A model generated the notes under the pieces. It saw nothing but the letters and a program-made list of their open reading frames with translations, made no database searches and was not told the origin of the DNA. From the NCBI RefSeq assembly GCF_029962835.1, contig NC_080588.1, positions 46,049,001-46,113,000 on the forward strand: 64,000 nt of DNA, in the 5' to 3' direction. The position numbers were made by a program, and so were the translations under genes. Every line of letters starts with the position of its first letter. The stretch's first letter is position 1. Shown piece by piece: positions 23,472 through 36,000 of this stretch. Origin of the DNA: Magnolia sinica. Its lineage: Eukaryota; Streptophyta; Magnoliopsida; Magnoliales; Magnoliaceae.

Positions 23472-26400
23472 CACAAATTCCAAGCTAAGGAAGTGGTGGA
23501 CGTCCAAGCCTTCCCATGGAGAGAAAAAAAATGATTTTTTGGTGGCCCACCTTTCCATCCCAAAAATCCTACATCTAAGCCATCCATTTCTCATCTCCCT
23601 CCATCCAAGTGAAGCACAAGGAGATCGGCTTTCCAACGGACCAAGAAGATTGACGGTGGGTGCTTATTATGATAGATTTTCATGTTTTGATGATGGGCTA
23701 AGTGAGGCCTACCGATTGATGGTGTGGATCTCACTTTGGACCCTTGATGTGGCCGATGGACCACTTTGATCCTTATGATCATTCCATGATGGGGCCATTC
23801 TCCATGGACCCTATCATGATGTTTATTTTCCATGTATGGATAGGGTCATCTAGACCTTACATTTGGTGGAGGAAGGATCTCCACCGTTGAATCCTTGATT
23901 TGGTGGGCCCACATGTATTGGGACCCACTTGATGTATGATTGAATGCAAGGGAGGGCTCATAGTGGCGGAGCCCTCCATCACACGTGTCCCACCCCCTTT
24001 TCTCTTTCTCTCTCTTTCCCTCTCTTTTTCATATATTTTTGTGTGTATGATGATGTGTTCACATGGCCCACTCGGATGGACCCCACTTTGATGTATGTAT
24101 TTCCCATGCCCTCCAACCCCTTCTTTGGTGGCCCACATCCACAGGTGGGGCCCACCTCAATGTATGTATTAAGTCCAAACTGTCCAGCATCTAGGGACAC
24201 TGGACGTTGAATGGAAAACACAAATATGAGCTTGGTTTAAGACACATTTGGGGTGGGCCACTTATGTAGGTTCCACATTGATGTATGAGTTCAATCCATG
24301 CCATCCATTTACCAACTCATTTTAGGCGTTGAGCCAAAAAATGAAATCCATCCGATCTTTGGGTGGGCCATAGCATGTAGAATAGTGGTTTGTACCGTTG
24401 AAAGTCACCCTGTCATTTTTTATGCGTCGAAAAACATCGGTTATTGAACTCGTTTTGACGGTCCTAAGCCATAGAGTGCAATGGACGGGCTGGATTCAGC
24501 TGATGCGGGCCGCATACATGAAAAACCGTGGAAAAACTCATTTTTAAAAAAAATAAACAAAACCAACAGCAACATTGTTGTTGCTGTTGTGTCAGAGGTG
24601 CCTACGCCAGCGCCAGTGCTAGCGGGCGGGCGGATGACAGGGACCCACGGTCCCAGCCGTGGGCCCCACCCTGATGTATATTATGTATCCACCCCGTTCA
24701 TTTGGTGGTAACCCCCTGTAGTGGGCCCCCTCCAAAGATCAGGCCGATCTGATGCTTAGGTGGCCCACATAATTGGAAACAGCGGTGTTTGAACGGCTGC
24801 CTTTGAGACCATTTTTGTGGCCACGGAAGTTTTGGATCAAGATGAAATTTGTTTTCCCTTTTCACCCAGGTACATGTGACCTTATGAACGGATTGGATGG
24901 CATATAAGCATTATGGTGGGCCCCACATGGGACCCACAGTGATGTATGTGTTCTAGGCACACCGTCCACTGTTGTGGACGGTGGAACCCACCCAGATGTA
25001 TGTGTTTTACCAATGTCGTCCAGCGACTGGACGGCCAGTGAGCCCCACCATGATTTATGTGTTTATCCACACCGTCCACACCTGGATGATGGGACCCACC
25101 ATGATGCATGTGTTACATCCGAACCGTCAATCCATTTTGCAAGCTCATTTTTGGGCATGAGCTAAAGAATGAATCAAATCCATGGTTCATGTGAACCCCC
25201 CTCCATGATGCATGTGCTGCATCCAACCTGTCCATCCATTTTAAAGGCTCATGTTATCGTATGAGCTAAAGAATGAGCTAGATCCATAGCTCGATGGACC
25301 CCACCCTTGATGCATGTGTTGCATCCAAACGGTCCAGCCATTTAGCAAGCTTGTCTTAATAGGTTTGAGGCTAAAAATAAGATAGATCTATAGTTCAAAT
25401 GGACCCCACCTTGGTATATGAATGAGGCCCATTTTGATTTATTTGTGGCCATCCATCGAGGCCCACCTTGGTATGTGGATGAGTCCCACCTTGATGTATT
25501 TGTGGCCTATTGTTGAGGCCCACCTTGATATTTATAAGGCCCATGTGATGGGGCCCATATCGATATATTTGTGGCCGTTGTTGAGGCCCACCTTTATATG
25601 TATAAGGCCCATGTGATGGGGCCCATATTGATGTACTTGTGGCTGTTGTTGAGGCCCACCTTAATATGAATGTAAGGCCATGTTGTGAGGCCCATTGTAC
25701 TGTATTCAAGGCCCATGGGTTATGGCCCATTGCAATGTGCACAAGGCCCATGGATGCGGCCCACTTGATTTATATAAGGCCCATATGAGGCGGCCCATTT
25801 GATGTATCTAAGGCCTATGGGTTGAGGCCCAATAAGATGTATATAGGTCCATTGTAATGTGTGATTTCCTATGGTTTATGTAATCATATTTTATGGCAAG
25901 CCATGCCTTGGGAGCAATGTCGGTTCGACGTCCACCTTGTAAGAATAATGTTGGTTAAATGTCCGCATTATAACTCTTCCTAGGGCCCATTGGTAGGCCC
26001 ATACTTGTTGATGGTTCACCACTTTGTAACATGCTTAGTATATCTCCATGATTCATGCTCATACGCTTGATATGTATGCTTGATATGAAGAATGTTTGAT
26101 CATATCAATAGCCGTTGGGCTGAGACATTTACGGGACTCCTTATGAGATGGAGTGCCCCACATGAGCGCGTGGTACGCGCGAGATTGCTGCATGGCTGAC
26201 GGTGTGACTCATGCATTTCGCATTGTGTCGGGATTCACTGCACGCCCTAGCGACATCAGGGTTGTGGCTCCACAGACTCATCGTGGATGGCCGTATCGGA
26301 TACCGAAAATGTTTGGTTCTAGCACTGTAAGCACTTAGGATGTCCTTGGGTGAAAGTCCCAGAACCTTTTTGGTACCAGGAGATGCTCCAACATCTAGAC

Positions 26401-27299
26401 GGAGTGGATACACGGGCCCCCGAGTGCCGAATACCAATAGGCCACGTCTCCCACTATGTCATGGTCGGTTGGAAGGGGGTGTGGCCTTATCCGCCCGAGT
26501 GAGGGGGCTATAAGCTAGGCTGAGTTTGACCAGCTCGCAAATGAGTTCGCTATCGACGAGCCGGGTAGGTATTGGCAGACTACTGGTTAGGCGGATAGTG
26601 TGGTCTCTTCCACTTGCTTAACTGTGCAACTAGGGAGAATGCAGTTAGTGTGAGGTGTATTAGACCCTGATGATATCTAGAGAGGAACTGTACTGATATG
26701 TGTACTTGATGAGTACTGGCACATATGTTTTGCATCTCGCATATGATATTTGGCTACATAGGCCTCACATCGCATGGCCTTGGTATGGCCGATAGCATTC
26801 ATGCCTTACATCACATAGCTTTGGTATAGTTGATAACATTCATAGACTTACCGCATATTTTCGCTTTACTCTGATACTGTACACTTGGCACTCGCCTTAC
26901 ACACACTTTCACCACTCTCTAAGCTTTCTATAAGCTTATGCATGATAGATGCGTGCAGGTGGCGTTAGGTTGCATCAGCGTTGAGCTTGGAGCATGCAGC
27001 TGAGCTTCTGGAGTTTCTGTTACTTTCATTATATTGTATTTCCCTTTCATACGCATTGTACTTAAAGTTTTTGATATAGTGGATATGTGGTAATATTGTT
27101 TTGGTGACTTGGTTATGCTTGTGGTTATGCTTTATTACAAAAAAAAAATTCATACTGAAAATCCTCCTTATAGGATCCCATGATCGGAATCTGGCATGTG
27201 AGTACCGGGATCCGAGAATGGGGCACTATGGAGGCTGTCAGCATCGGATTCAGCGATCGAAAATTTTGTGAGCCCGTTTTCTGAGTTTGGGGCGTGATA
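22976..27299 (+). mobile_element. Solo LTR, 4-kb family, copy 3
   Basis: 4324 bp starting TGTAAGACTC and ending GGGCGTGATA, with target duplication CATCT (22971-22975 and 27300-27304). The corresponding uninterrupted site is visible in the other gypsy LTR near 37611-37625, which proves insertion at this spot. Contains a CT microsatellite (23430-23465), GGGCCCACC modules (23880-25350), a TGGGCC array (25420-25870) and the conserved 3' domain (26880-27290). No internal coding region. Confidence 0.94.
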
Positions 27300-28871
27300 C
27301 ATCTAGGGTCATCAATCCTAGTTAGTCACATACGATAGGCAAGTTGTAGGGCATCACCCCTAATGAAAGAAGTGGATAGGTAAGTTCACGAGTTTACACT
27401 CGAGGTCACTACGAAAAGGCTCGTCACCTCAGCGTAGGCCTAATTTATACTCGAGGTCACTACGGGAGGCTCGTCACCTAAATGTAGGCCGACAGCTCGA
27501 ATACAGTGTCCCATACCACCATATTCAGCTCACGAGTTTGGGTTGCTCGCTGGTCACTACGGGGAGGCTCATCACCCCAGCGTAGGCCGACAGCTCGACC
27601 ACGGTGTCCCATACCACCATGCCTAGCTCATGAGTCTTAACAGATCTTGGTACCATAGTTGAAACGGGCTTTACATTGGTAAGCGATACCTTAGATTCAA
27701 ACAGTAGCGTCCATACATGGTAAGCACACAATAGGCTAATTGGGTTATTTGATAAGTGCGATTGGTACGAGCGTACGTTGAAGTAATCGACATGAAGCAC
27801 GTAAGCATTCCGCGTGGCTTAACCACTGTCAACAATCAGCGTACGACTCGGATTCATCGAACGTATTTAATGTGGTGAAGCTAGTTTGGCCACTCAATCA
27901 GGAGCCATTACCGATTGTTTAGACTACGTGGTAGTCCCAAACATACTCAATTGCAATGGGTAGTCACAAATGTTGAATATAGCAGCAATTAACAATCAAA
28001 CCAAACATAATTCTCATTTGAGCATTTTATCAAACACATTGAACACATTATTATACACATGCAATTCATCCGTAAATCTCATAGTAGCAATTTATATCCC
28101 ATGAAAAAAATTATAGATATGAATACGGTAGTTGAGAATCCTGTCTCAACACCCTCATTAAAAGTAATTTAGCAAACAATTTCTCATTCAGACATTTTAT
28201 CAAACACTTAAACTGCACATTATTTACATACATGACATTAATTAGTTATAGCATATATTATGGCAAATTCTTTCACAAAGGAGTTGTCATACATACAACA
28301 AACATGTATTATAGGTTAATAGTCATGACCAATACAAATCATAATTGCAAATTCATTCAAACATTTCGACAAACACATAGAATGCATTTTATATTCACAT
28401 AGTTCACACACATGTATAATTTACTGAATCCATTGTAACTAAGATCATATGGTAGCAATCAAGTCAGACATAAACCATTGCTGACATTGAAAGCCTTAAA
28501 AATCATAACCTAAACGTTTATAGTCTGCACCTTTCGTCGGTACGCTAGTTACAAACTCGGTTCGTACACTACGTCTCCGTCTACAGCACAATGGCTACCT
28601 AAATCATGAAAGATGTTAGCTATTTCATCGATTCCTTTATTTGGATTCCTAAAACGAAATTAGGGTTAAGATTTCTTACCCAAATTGGAGTTGGAATGAC
28701 TCATGTAGCTAGATGCAAAGACGATCTAGTGCGAGTAGTCATAAGAGATAATCACCGCCTTGATCTCCCAAACTCTCACTCTTCTCCTCACACTTTTCTT
28801 TTCTTTTCTCTCTTCTCTTACCTAGGGTTTGAGCAAATTTGTATGAGAGAGGGGTGAGGTGGTTTAAGGGC

Positions 28872-28879
28872 CTTATATA
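28872..28879 (-). promoter_or_regulatory. TATA box in gypsy 3' LTR
   Basis: Minus-strand TATATAAG within CCTATATAAGG; the same word occurs at 39189-39196 in the 5' LTR. Confidence 0.6.
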
Positions 28880-29654
28880 GGCTCAGAAGTGATGTCAATG
28901 GCCCCAAGGTCATGGTATGCTTAGGTTATAGCCAAAAGATGTCTGTTTCAGGCAAACAGGACTCATTTGGAGGCCCATTACTCACCTACATCATGGAGTA
29001 AGTTCCTAAACCATGGATCTAAGCCAGGTTAAGGTTTCGGTCCAATCAGATTTGTGGATCAACCTTGGAGGACCCGTATCAGTTCAACGGTCATCGTCAC
29101 TCGATCAGGGCCACAAGTATACTGACCTGTGCAAGGAATTTTCCTGATCCAAGGGTATAGTTTGGTCAAAATTTGACGGTCTGAAGTCTTCAATTTTGCC
29201 CGCAAGTGAATGGTCCAATTCACTTAAGTTAAGTTTATTTCCTAAAGATATTCGCGTTTCTCACGCACTTTGCTCAAGGCTCAATTTGTGCGTTTCTTAA
29301 TACTATTTAGACTCAATTCCTGTGATGCTTGTCAACCCCAGTAAGGTGGTCATAACCTTATAGTTTTTGTGATAATCGGAGTTTCGATGCTCGGTCCAGG
29401 TCTGATACGGAGTTTCAATGTGCTCCCGAGAGCAAATGGGTTTTGGGATTTCTCCTAGGTTTTTAAGTAATGTTGAGTTAGCAATTTTAATAGTTTTGGG
29501 TCTTATAGTTCGTATAGATAGTGGTTCAAGCTAATTCCACTGGTTATTTAGTTTAATACTTAATTAATTTTCGTCTAACTTCTACAGAATTCGATCCTTA
29601 GTAATTTCTGCCTGAGGTGATACTCGGGTCTTTGTACGGATTTTTTTCAAGACG

Positions 29655-29830
29655 TTACAATCTACCCCCCTTAAATAAAAATTTCATCCCCAAACTTAGT
29701 ACCTTTTCATACTCCTCAAGGATCTGAGGGTAGTTCTTAAGGACTTCGACTTCTGTTTTCCATGTTGCCTCTTCCTCGGTGTGGTGAGTCCACAATACTT
29801 TCACAAGAGGGATAACTTTGGTGCACAGCA
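29655..29830 (-). pseudogene. Gypsy integrase C-terminal chromodomain
   Basis: The minus strand reads VKVLWTHHTEEEATWKTEVE followed by VLKNYPQILEEY, the typical chromodomain end of plant chromovirus integrase (aromatic W and the EEATWE-type core). Such domains tether integration complexes to marked chromatin. This last stretch is open, while the integrase frame upstream is broken. Confidence 0.8.
29660..29673 (-). other. Polypurine tract of the gypsy element
   Basis: On the minus strand AAGGGGGGTAGAT lies directly before the TGTAACGTC start of the 3' LTR. It is the expected plus-strand primer of reverse transcription and overlaps the last codons of pol (FKGGRL, stop inside the LTR). Confidence 0.85.
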
Positions 29831-29869
29831 CCTGTTCCTTCCTATCTAGGATACGTGTTGGTCAAAGTA

Positions 29870-31080
29870 TATATATAGCATCTTCACTCAGCTGCACCTG
29901 CTCCCACTTAATAATGTGAGTGGGATCAGGAACGTATTTCTTCAGCATCGATATGTGAAATACGTTGTGCACGCCGGCGAGTGGTGTGGGCAAAGCAAGG
30001 CGGTATGATACCACACCCACTCAGTTTAGAATCTGAAATGGGCCAATTAATCTCGACGTGAGCTTTCCTTTCTTGCCAAACTAGAGGAATCCCTCATTGG
30101 GGAAACCTTCAGGAATACATGGTCCCCAACCTCAAATTCTAGTGGTCGTCGTCTGGTATCGGCATAGCTCTTCTGTCTACTTTGTGCTGCAAGAAGTCAG
30201 CGCCTGATAATGTCGATCTTCTCTAAGGTTGCATGTACTAAATCTGGGTCAATCAGACTCTTCTCACCAACTTCTGTCCAACAATGCGGTGCTCGACATG
30301 GACGCCCATACAGTGGTTCGTAGAGAGCCATGCTAATGCTCACTTAAAATTGTTGTTATAAGCGAACTCTGCATAGGGAAAATAGTCATCCCAACTGTCT
30401 TTGAAATTGAGTACACATGCCCGCAATATATCTTCTAACACCTAATTTACCCGTTCCGTCTGCCCATCAGTCTGTGGGTGGAACGTGGTATTGAACTTTA
30501 GTTTCACCCCTATTGCTTCCTGGATTCGAGTCCAGAAGATAGACGTGAATCACGTGTCTTGATCCGACACAATCTCCATAGGCACTCCATGCAGCCGTAC
30601 AATCTCCTTGGTGTACAGTTTGGCTAAATCATCTGCGGAGTTCGAAGCTTTAATTGGGAGGAAACGAGCCGATTTCGTCAATCGGTCCACAATCACCTAA
30701 ATGGAGTCGTGTCCTTTCCTTGTCTTTGGTAACCTGGTAATGAAATCCATAGATATGAAATCCCACTTCCATTCAGCTATGGGCATGGGCTGAAGCAATC
30801 CAGAAGGTCGGCGATGCTCGGCCTTAACCTGCTGGCACGTGAGACAATGGGATACAAAATTTACTATGTAGACCTTCATGTTGTCCCACCAGTACGAACG
30901 CTTCATATCTCGATACATCTTTGTATTAGCAGGATGCATCGCCATTTTCAAATTGTGAGCAGCTTTAAGAACTTCCTTCCTCAAGTCATGAAGATTCGCG
31001 CTGCGATAATTCGTAAACCCCCATCCGAACCAACTCTCCATTCAGAGTCTTCATCGTCACTTGCTTGCTCTCTCATTTTC
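29870..31080 (-). pseudogene. Gypsy integrase
   Basis: From high to low coordinates: an H-H-C-C zinc region (HNLKMAMHPANTKMYRDMKR, then CLTCQQVKAEHRRPSG), the first acidic block WDFISMDFITRLPK, a second acidic block EIVSDQDT, and a third block with FNTTFHPQTDGQTE. The stretch 30697-31041 is open; the rest is interrupted by stops, including one right after GHDSI and one in the second acidic block. Family knowledge: catalyses insertion of the cDNA. Not functional here. Confidence 0.85.
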
Positions 31081-31089
31081 ACCAACAAT

Positions 31090-32425
31090 TTGTCATCTTT
31101 CTGTGCCGCAATGATTCGATCATCAATAAGTGGCTGCATATAGATGTGTGCGACGCTCTCGAACGACTCCTTTACTGTAAGCTTCTATTCGAAGTCTCAC
31201 ACAAATTCTACCATGTTCCACTCTTCAATCATTAGTGGAGCCACAAATTCTATTGTCTTCTTGCGGCTTAACTCATCTGCCACAAGGTTGACCTTGCCAC
31301 GATGGTAGGAGACATCAACTTCAAGTCTTTCAAGGTTTCCTCCATCATCGTTGCCTCATATTCAGGTCTCTCTGTGTGAATATGTACTTAAGGCTTTTGT
31401 GGTCGCAAAAGAGATCGAACTCCTCTCAATAGAGGTAATGTCTCCAGAGCTTTAATGCGAAGATAACGGCCACTAATTTCAGGTCGTGCGTGGGGTAGTT
31501 TTCTTCATGTTTCCTCAACTATCGCGATGCATAGGCAATCACTTTGTCCTTCTACATAAGAACACAACCCAAACCAACACGAGATGCATCGCTGTAAATC
31601 GTATACCTGACCCCTTGCTCTGGCAATACTAGCACAGGTACGGACATCAACTTGTCCTTCAATTCCTGAAAGGCTGCTTCTGCCTTCTCATTCTAGGCAA
31701 ACTTAAGATCTTTTTTAGTAAGTTGAGACAATGGTCTGACTATCTTGGAAAAATCTTTAATGAATTGGCGATAGTAGCTAGCAAGTCCCAGAAAACTCCT
31801 CACTTCTATAACCGAACTAGGCTGCTCCCAGTCCTGAACTGTGTCACCTTAGCAAGGTTCATAGCGATACCTTCCTTAGACACCACATGTCCCAAGAATT
31901 TGACTTTTTCCTTCCAGAAGTCGCATTTCTTGTACTAAGCAAATAACTGATTCTTCCTGAGAGTATCGAAGACTGCTCGCATGTGCTCTTCGTGATCCTT
32001 TCGGCTCTTGGAGTATATCAAAATGTCATCTATAAATACGATAACAAACCGGTATAAGTACGGCTGAAATACCTGGTTCATGAGGTCCATGAACACTACC
32101 GGTGCATTTGTAGTCCAAACGACATCACAAGAAATTCTTAGTGTCCAAAACTGGTTCTAAATGCCGTCTTCTGCACATCTTCATCCTTGACGCACAACTG
32201 ATGGTATCCAGACTGTAAGTCAATCTTCAAGAAATATTGTGCCCCTTTCAACTGGTCAAACAGATCATCTATCCTGGGCAAGGGATACTTGTTCTTCACT
32301 GTCACTTGATTCAACCTGCGATAATCAATAAACAATCGCAGCGACCCGTCTTTCTTCTTTACAAATAACACAGGTGCTCCCCAAGGAGATACACTCGGTC
32401 ATATGAAACTTACATCTAACAGATC
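31090..32425 (-). pseudogene. Gypsy reverse transcriptase and RNase H
   Basis: Begins with the [18 protein letters not shown] motif, then [45 protein letters not shown] and [10 protein letters not shown]. The catalytic F-I-D-D motif is present at 32025-32036 ([12 protein letters not shown]), but in a different frame from the upstream block, so at least one frameshift lies between. The RNase H part (31100-31700) is readable only in pieces. Sequence style is Tekay/Del-like. Confidence 0.87.
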
Positions 32426-32431
32426 ATCGAT

Positions 32432-33118
32432 CTATCTCCTCAGCTCCTCCATTTCACATGGAGGCATGCGATATGTTGGTAGGGAAATGGGTGTCGCACC
32501 AAGCACAAGGTCGATAGTAAAGTCGATCTCGTGTAGAGGAGGTAATTCACGGATCATCTTAAACACTTCCCAGAAGTCCTGGACCATAGGCGTGTTTCCA
32601 AGCGTCGGACCATTATGATCTTTCAATAGGGAAGCATAACAAAGAACCCGGAAGGGGCAACTGACCTGAACGGGAAAAGTGAAGGTCGTGTTTTGGGGCC
32701 CGTGTGCCGTCACCAGTCGGGTTTTATAGTCGATCTCGACCTTCATTTTAGTAAGCCAATTCATGCCCATGATGACGTCGTAATGGTATATCGTGGTGAC
32801 GATCAGGTCAATAGACATCACCCTGCTTCCTAAGTCTATCAAGCAACCCTTACAAAGCTTAGTGGCATCTGTGAAGGTTCCTTCAGCTGTAAGGACTCTC
32901 ACCCCAACCATAGGGGTAGTATTCAACCCTAAATGCTTGACTATAGAGTATGATATCATCGAAATAGTAGACTCGGTGTCCACCAACAGAAAAACTGGAA
33001 CACCTTGGATGTGGGCAGTGACTTTAAAGGCTACAAGCACAGTAGCTGCTGACTCAGATGTTTCAGCTGCAAGCACATGCACACGTGCTTGTTGAGGATG
33101 ATTCGGTTGCGCTACCAT
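32432..33118 (-). pseudogene. Gypsy aspartic protease and linker to RT
   Basis: A 228-codon open frame. The active-site region reads FLLVDTESTISMIS, where plant gypsy proteases have D-S/T-G-A; the glycine is replaced by glutamate, which should abolish activity. Downstream YDVIMGMNWL and DYKTRLVTAHGP are typical protease-domain motifs, then a linker leads to the PPHREIDF-like segment (PPLHEIDFTIDLVLGATPIS) before RT. Confidence 0.88.
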
Positions 33119-33159
33119 AGGTCGTTGAGGCGGCCTACTTCGAGGTATGTTCGGTCTGT

Positions 33160-34349
33160 AAAAAGGTTATGTTGGCGGTGCTGATCGTAGAGGTGGAGCT
33201 GAAATGGCTTGAGGTAACTGACGATTGATCTTCTGAGGCGGCGTAAAACCATTATCCCTCATCTTGGTAAAGTAATAAGTATCTATATAGCCCATCATCT
33301 TACAGTAGGTGCACCACAAATCTGATCGCCTTGACTGGGTCGGTGGAGCAGTAAGCCTAAGAGGCGAATCAGCATGTGGCCTCTTGCCGAGGAACGGTCG
33401 GTTCAGCAAGTCCGATCGAGGCCTCGGGCCCATGGACATACGCGTACGGGACAGTCTATCCCCATCCTGCTCAGTTCACAGGTACATGTTCACTAGCTCA
33501 ACATAATTGAGAATGTTAGCGCAACACATATTGGTGCTGATTTCAAGCCGCGGGCCCTCAGAAAATCATCCATCTTCATGGGTTCGTCTGCTAGTATTAA
33601 AGGAGCATATCTGGCTAGCTCTGTGAATCTGTTCTCGTACTCTGACATAAACATTCCTCCCTGTCGGAGGCGAAGGAACTCACTTTCCTTTTCATTATAG
33701 TAAGTGAGGGGGGAGTATTTTTTATGGAAGCGAGTCTCAAATGCATTCCACGTCCATATATATCCAGGGGCAACTGATCATAGGATGTTGTCCCACCAGA
33801 GACTGGCCTCCTTCTCGAACATATAAGCAACTAGCTCTACCTTCTCTACTCAGTGCAGTGCAGCGGCTTCAACATCTTGAAGATGCGGTCGAGCCAGTAT
33901 TCGGCTTCCTCGGGCCTGTGAGTGCCCGCGAAGGTGGGAGGTCAGAAACGCTGAAAGCGCTCAAATAAACTGCTGGGATTCATATTTCCAACAGGATGCA
34001 CAGGTGGTGCAGGCGGGACCATATTTATGTTTTGGGCAAGGGCCCCCGCAATTATGGTCCAAACTTGTTGTTGCTGCTGTATTAGAAGCATCATCTGCTC
34101 CAACCTATCAGGAGTAGGGACCGCCAGAGGCATGCACGGCGTCGAGGTAGACGCACGATTCTGTTCTGGAACCGATGGTGCACTAGGTGCTAGCCCATTG
34201 ATGGGGCTAGTGGGCGGCTTGGAATCCTACCTGGTGTCACTATCAGGGCCCAAACTGGGGTCCGTGTGGCTATTACTTAGAAGAGGTGCCCCGTCAAATG
34301 ATCCGCCAAGTGCGAGACGTGCAGTGCTTTGAGTGCTCTTAGGTGACAT
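33160..34349 (-). pseudogene. Gypsy gag with zinc knuckle
   Basis: Likely start ATG at 34349 (MSPKSTQSTARLALGG). A stop near 34230 and further stops around 33880 break the frame. The retrotrans_gag signature is visible as PPTFAGTHRPEEAEYWLDRI and KMLKPLHCTE in one frame, and as ALIYAPLILADEP-type residues in another. The knuckle region reads WCTYCKMMGYIDTYYF; the expected histidine and last cysteine are both tyrosine, so zinc binding is lost. Packaging function is therefore gone. Confidence 0.82.
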
Positions 34350-34631
34350 TCCCTATATACAACATAGGGTGCAACACGTGTAAGATTTTAAACGACAACA
34401 TTCAAATTTTTCAAGCATTCTACACATTCTAAATCAAAAGAAGCTTCATGCATTTCATTTAACCAAAAATGTCACAATATATGAGATGTAGTCTTACTTG
34501 GATCATGACAGAAGATGGACATGAGCTAACCTAGCAAAAGCTTTAAAACTAACTACTAATATCCAACTAAGCCAACAAGGGCTATTACATAGAAAGCAAG
34601 GAACAAAATAACCCAAAAGATGACTACAACA

Positions 34632-36000
34632 TATGACTAATCGTCTGACTCTGGTGAAGGCAGAGGAGCACCCTTGTCCTATATACAGCACAAGAGAGCC
34701 TTCAAGGTACAAAATATCTTCTTAAATTTCTGTTTCATATAAGCCTGATTCTCTTCAAGCTTTTGCTTCAGTTCCGCCTGGGTCTCCTTGACCTCCTCTC
34801 TCAGGGCGGCCTAGTTCTTCTCAATCTGAACCAGGAGGGCTTCTAAGGTGGCCCGATCATGGTGGTGATCATGTGTAGCAGTAGGAGGTCCCCCATCAGA
34901 GCCTTGGGCCTCCTCATCCTTACTGCTTTCCTCATCATTTCCCTCCTCAAAACCTTCCTCTTCACTGCCTTCTTCCCCTTCACTCTCTTCTTCCTCTTCA
35001 CTCTCTTCCTCTATCTCATCTCCATATTCATCAAGACGGGCTTGTCGTTATTGCGGGCCGATTCCCATGTTGTTGAGTGTAGTGTCATTAATGAAGTGGA
35101 TCGGTGCAAGCTTATCCATGTTAAGTCTGTAGTCGAACTCTTGAGTAAACTTGCATATAAGTCGGCCAAATGGGAGTGAAACATCTCTCCTAACAGAGCG
35201 TGCGGTCTGGATTATCTGTAGTAGGGCGAATGTAGGCAGACACAGCTTGTCTCCCTGCCCAGCTCTGTACAAGAAGTCCACCATCAAACAAGTGTATTTG
35301 GTACGATTGCTCTACTTAGGATACACATTGTACGTGAAGATGTGGTGGAGTAGGCGGAAGCCTACCATCAGCTTAGTCGATGGGAGGCAATTGCCTCGCT
35401 TCCAGTGAACCAGTCGGCCACAAAGAAACCGCATGCGACAATCTCTTTCTCGCACACTCTTGAGATGAGATTCACTAGCATGTACCTCACCACATGCAAT
35501 TCTCATGATTCGGGCTATCACATCTATATCGACTATGGCCTCCCACCTTCCCACAGGAATAGTGAACTGTAGAGGCTCTAGTAGTGGATCCCGTATGTGG
35601 GCATAAAAGGCTCGGACAGTGCTTTCGCACGCATGAGACTTGCCTTCAAATATGGAACCCCACCTGTATTCCAAAGGGGGTCCATCACCGGATATATCCC
35701 AAATAGCCTTTCATCAACATGTGTTTTAAACACAACTTTACGGCCACGAAACTTACCATGTCCGAAATCCGGCGGTAGAAATCTTTCGAGTGGAATCTAG
35801 TGATCGAGATCCTGCTTCATCCTTCGCTCTCGCTCGATGCTTGTGCTTGCTTCGGCGCCCGTTTTCTTCCTTAGACGGGTTGGGCGGCTAGGCCCGGCTT
35901 CATCTGTGAACACCCTTCTCTTTCCCATGAGGGAAAGGAGTGTGAAGAGTGAGAAGATTGAGGCAACTAGCTCAAAAAGAGCCATGGGGTTAAGAAAGCT
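34632..36000 (-). pseudogene. Additional gypsy ORF upstream of gag
   Basis: Sense to the element, between the leader and gag. Starts around MGKRRVFTDEAGPSRPTRLR (near 35930). After a stop and a frameshift it continues as FRGRKVVFKTHVDERLFGIY, then VRAFYAHIRDPLLEPLQFTI, WKRGNCLPSTKLMVGFRLLH and DVSLPFGRLICKF. It ends in a run of Glu/Asp (35048-34900) and a Q/K/E-rich coiled-coil tail. This layout resembles the 'putative plant transposon protein' ORFs of some plant LTR elements, whose role is unknown. Broken here by at least two stops and one frameshift. Confidence 0.65.

Larger units (their letters stand above)
22157..29659 (-). repeat. 3' LTR of the gypsy element (interrupted)
   Basis: Plus-strand left edge TGTAACACCCCG, right edge GACGTTACA. 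Removing the solo LTR at 22976-27299 and one CATCT leaves 3174 bp, against 3175 bp for the other LTR after the same correction. Scattered substitutions separate the two LTRs, so the insertion is not very recent. Confidence 0.92.

Noticed and set aside
26141-26437. ORFs in the 3' domain of the solo LTRs (also 5592-5939, 19358-19636, 44118-44775)
   Set aside because: Homologous LTR positions give different, broken frames in different copies; not conserved as protein.
28606-28857. 83-codon plus-strand ORF in the gypsy 3' LTR
   Set aside because: Antisense to the element inside LTR sequence, no domain; the equivalent in the other LTR differs.
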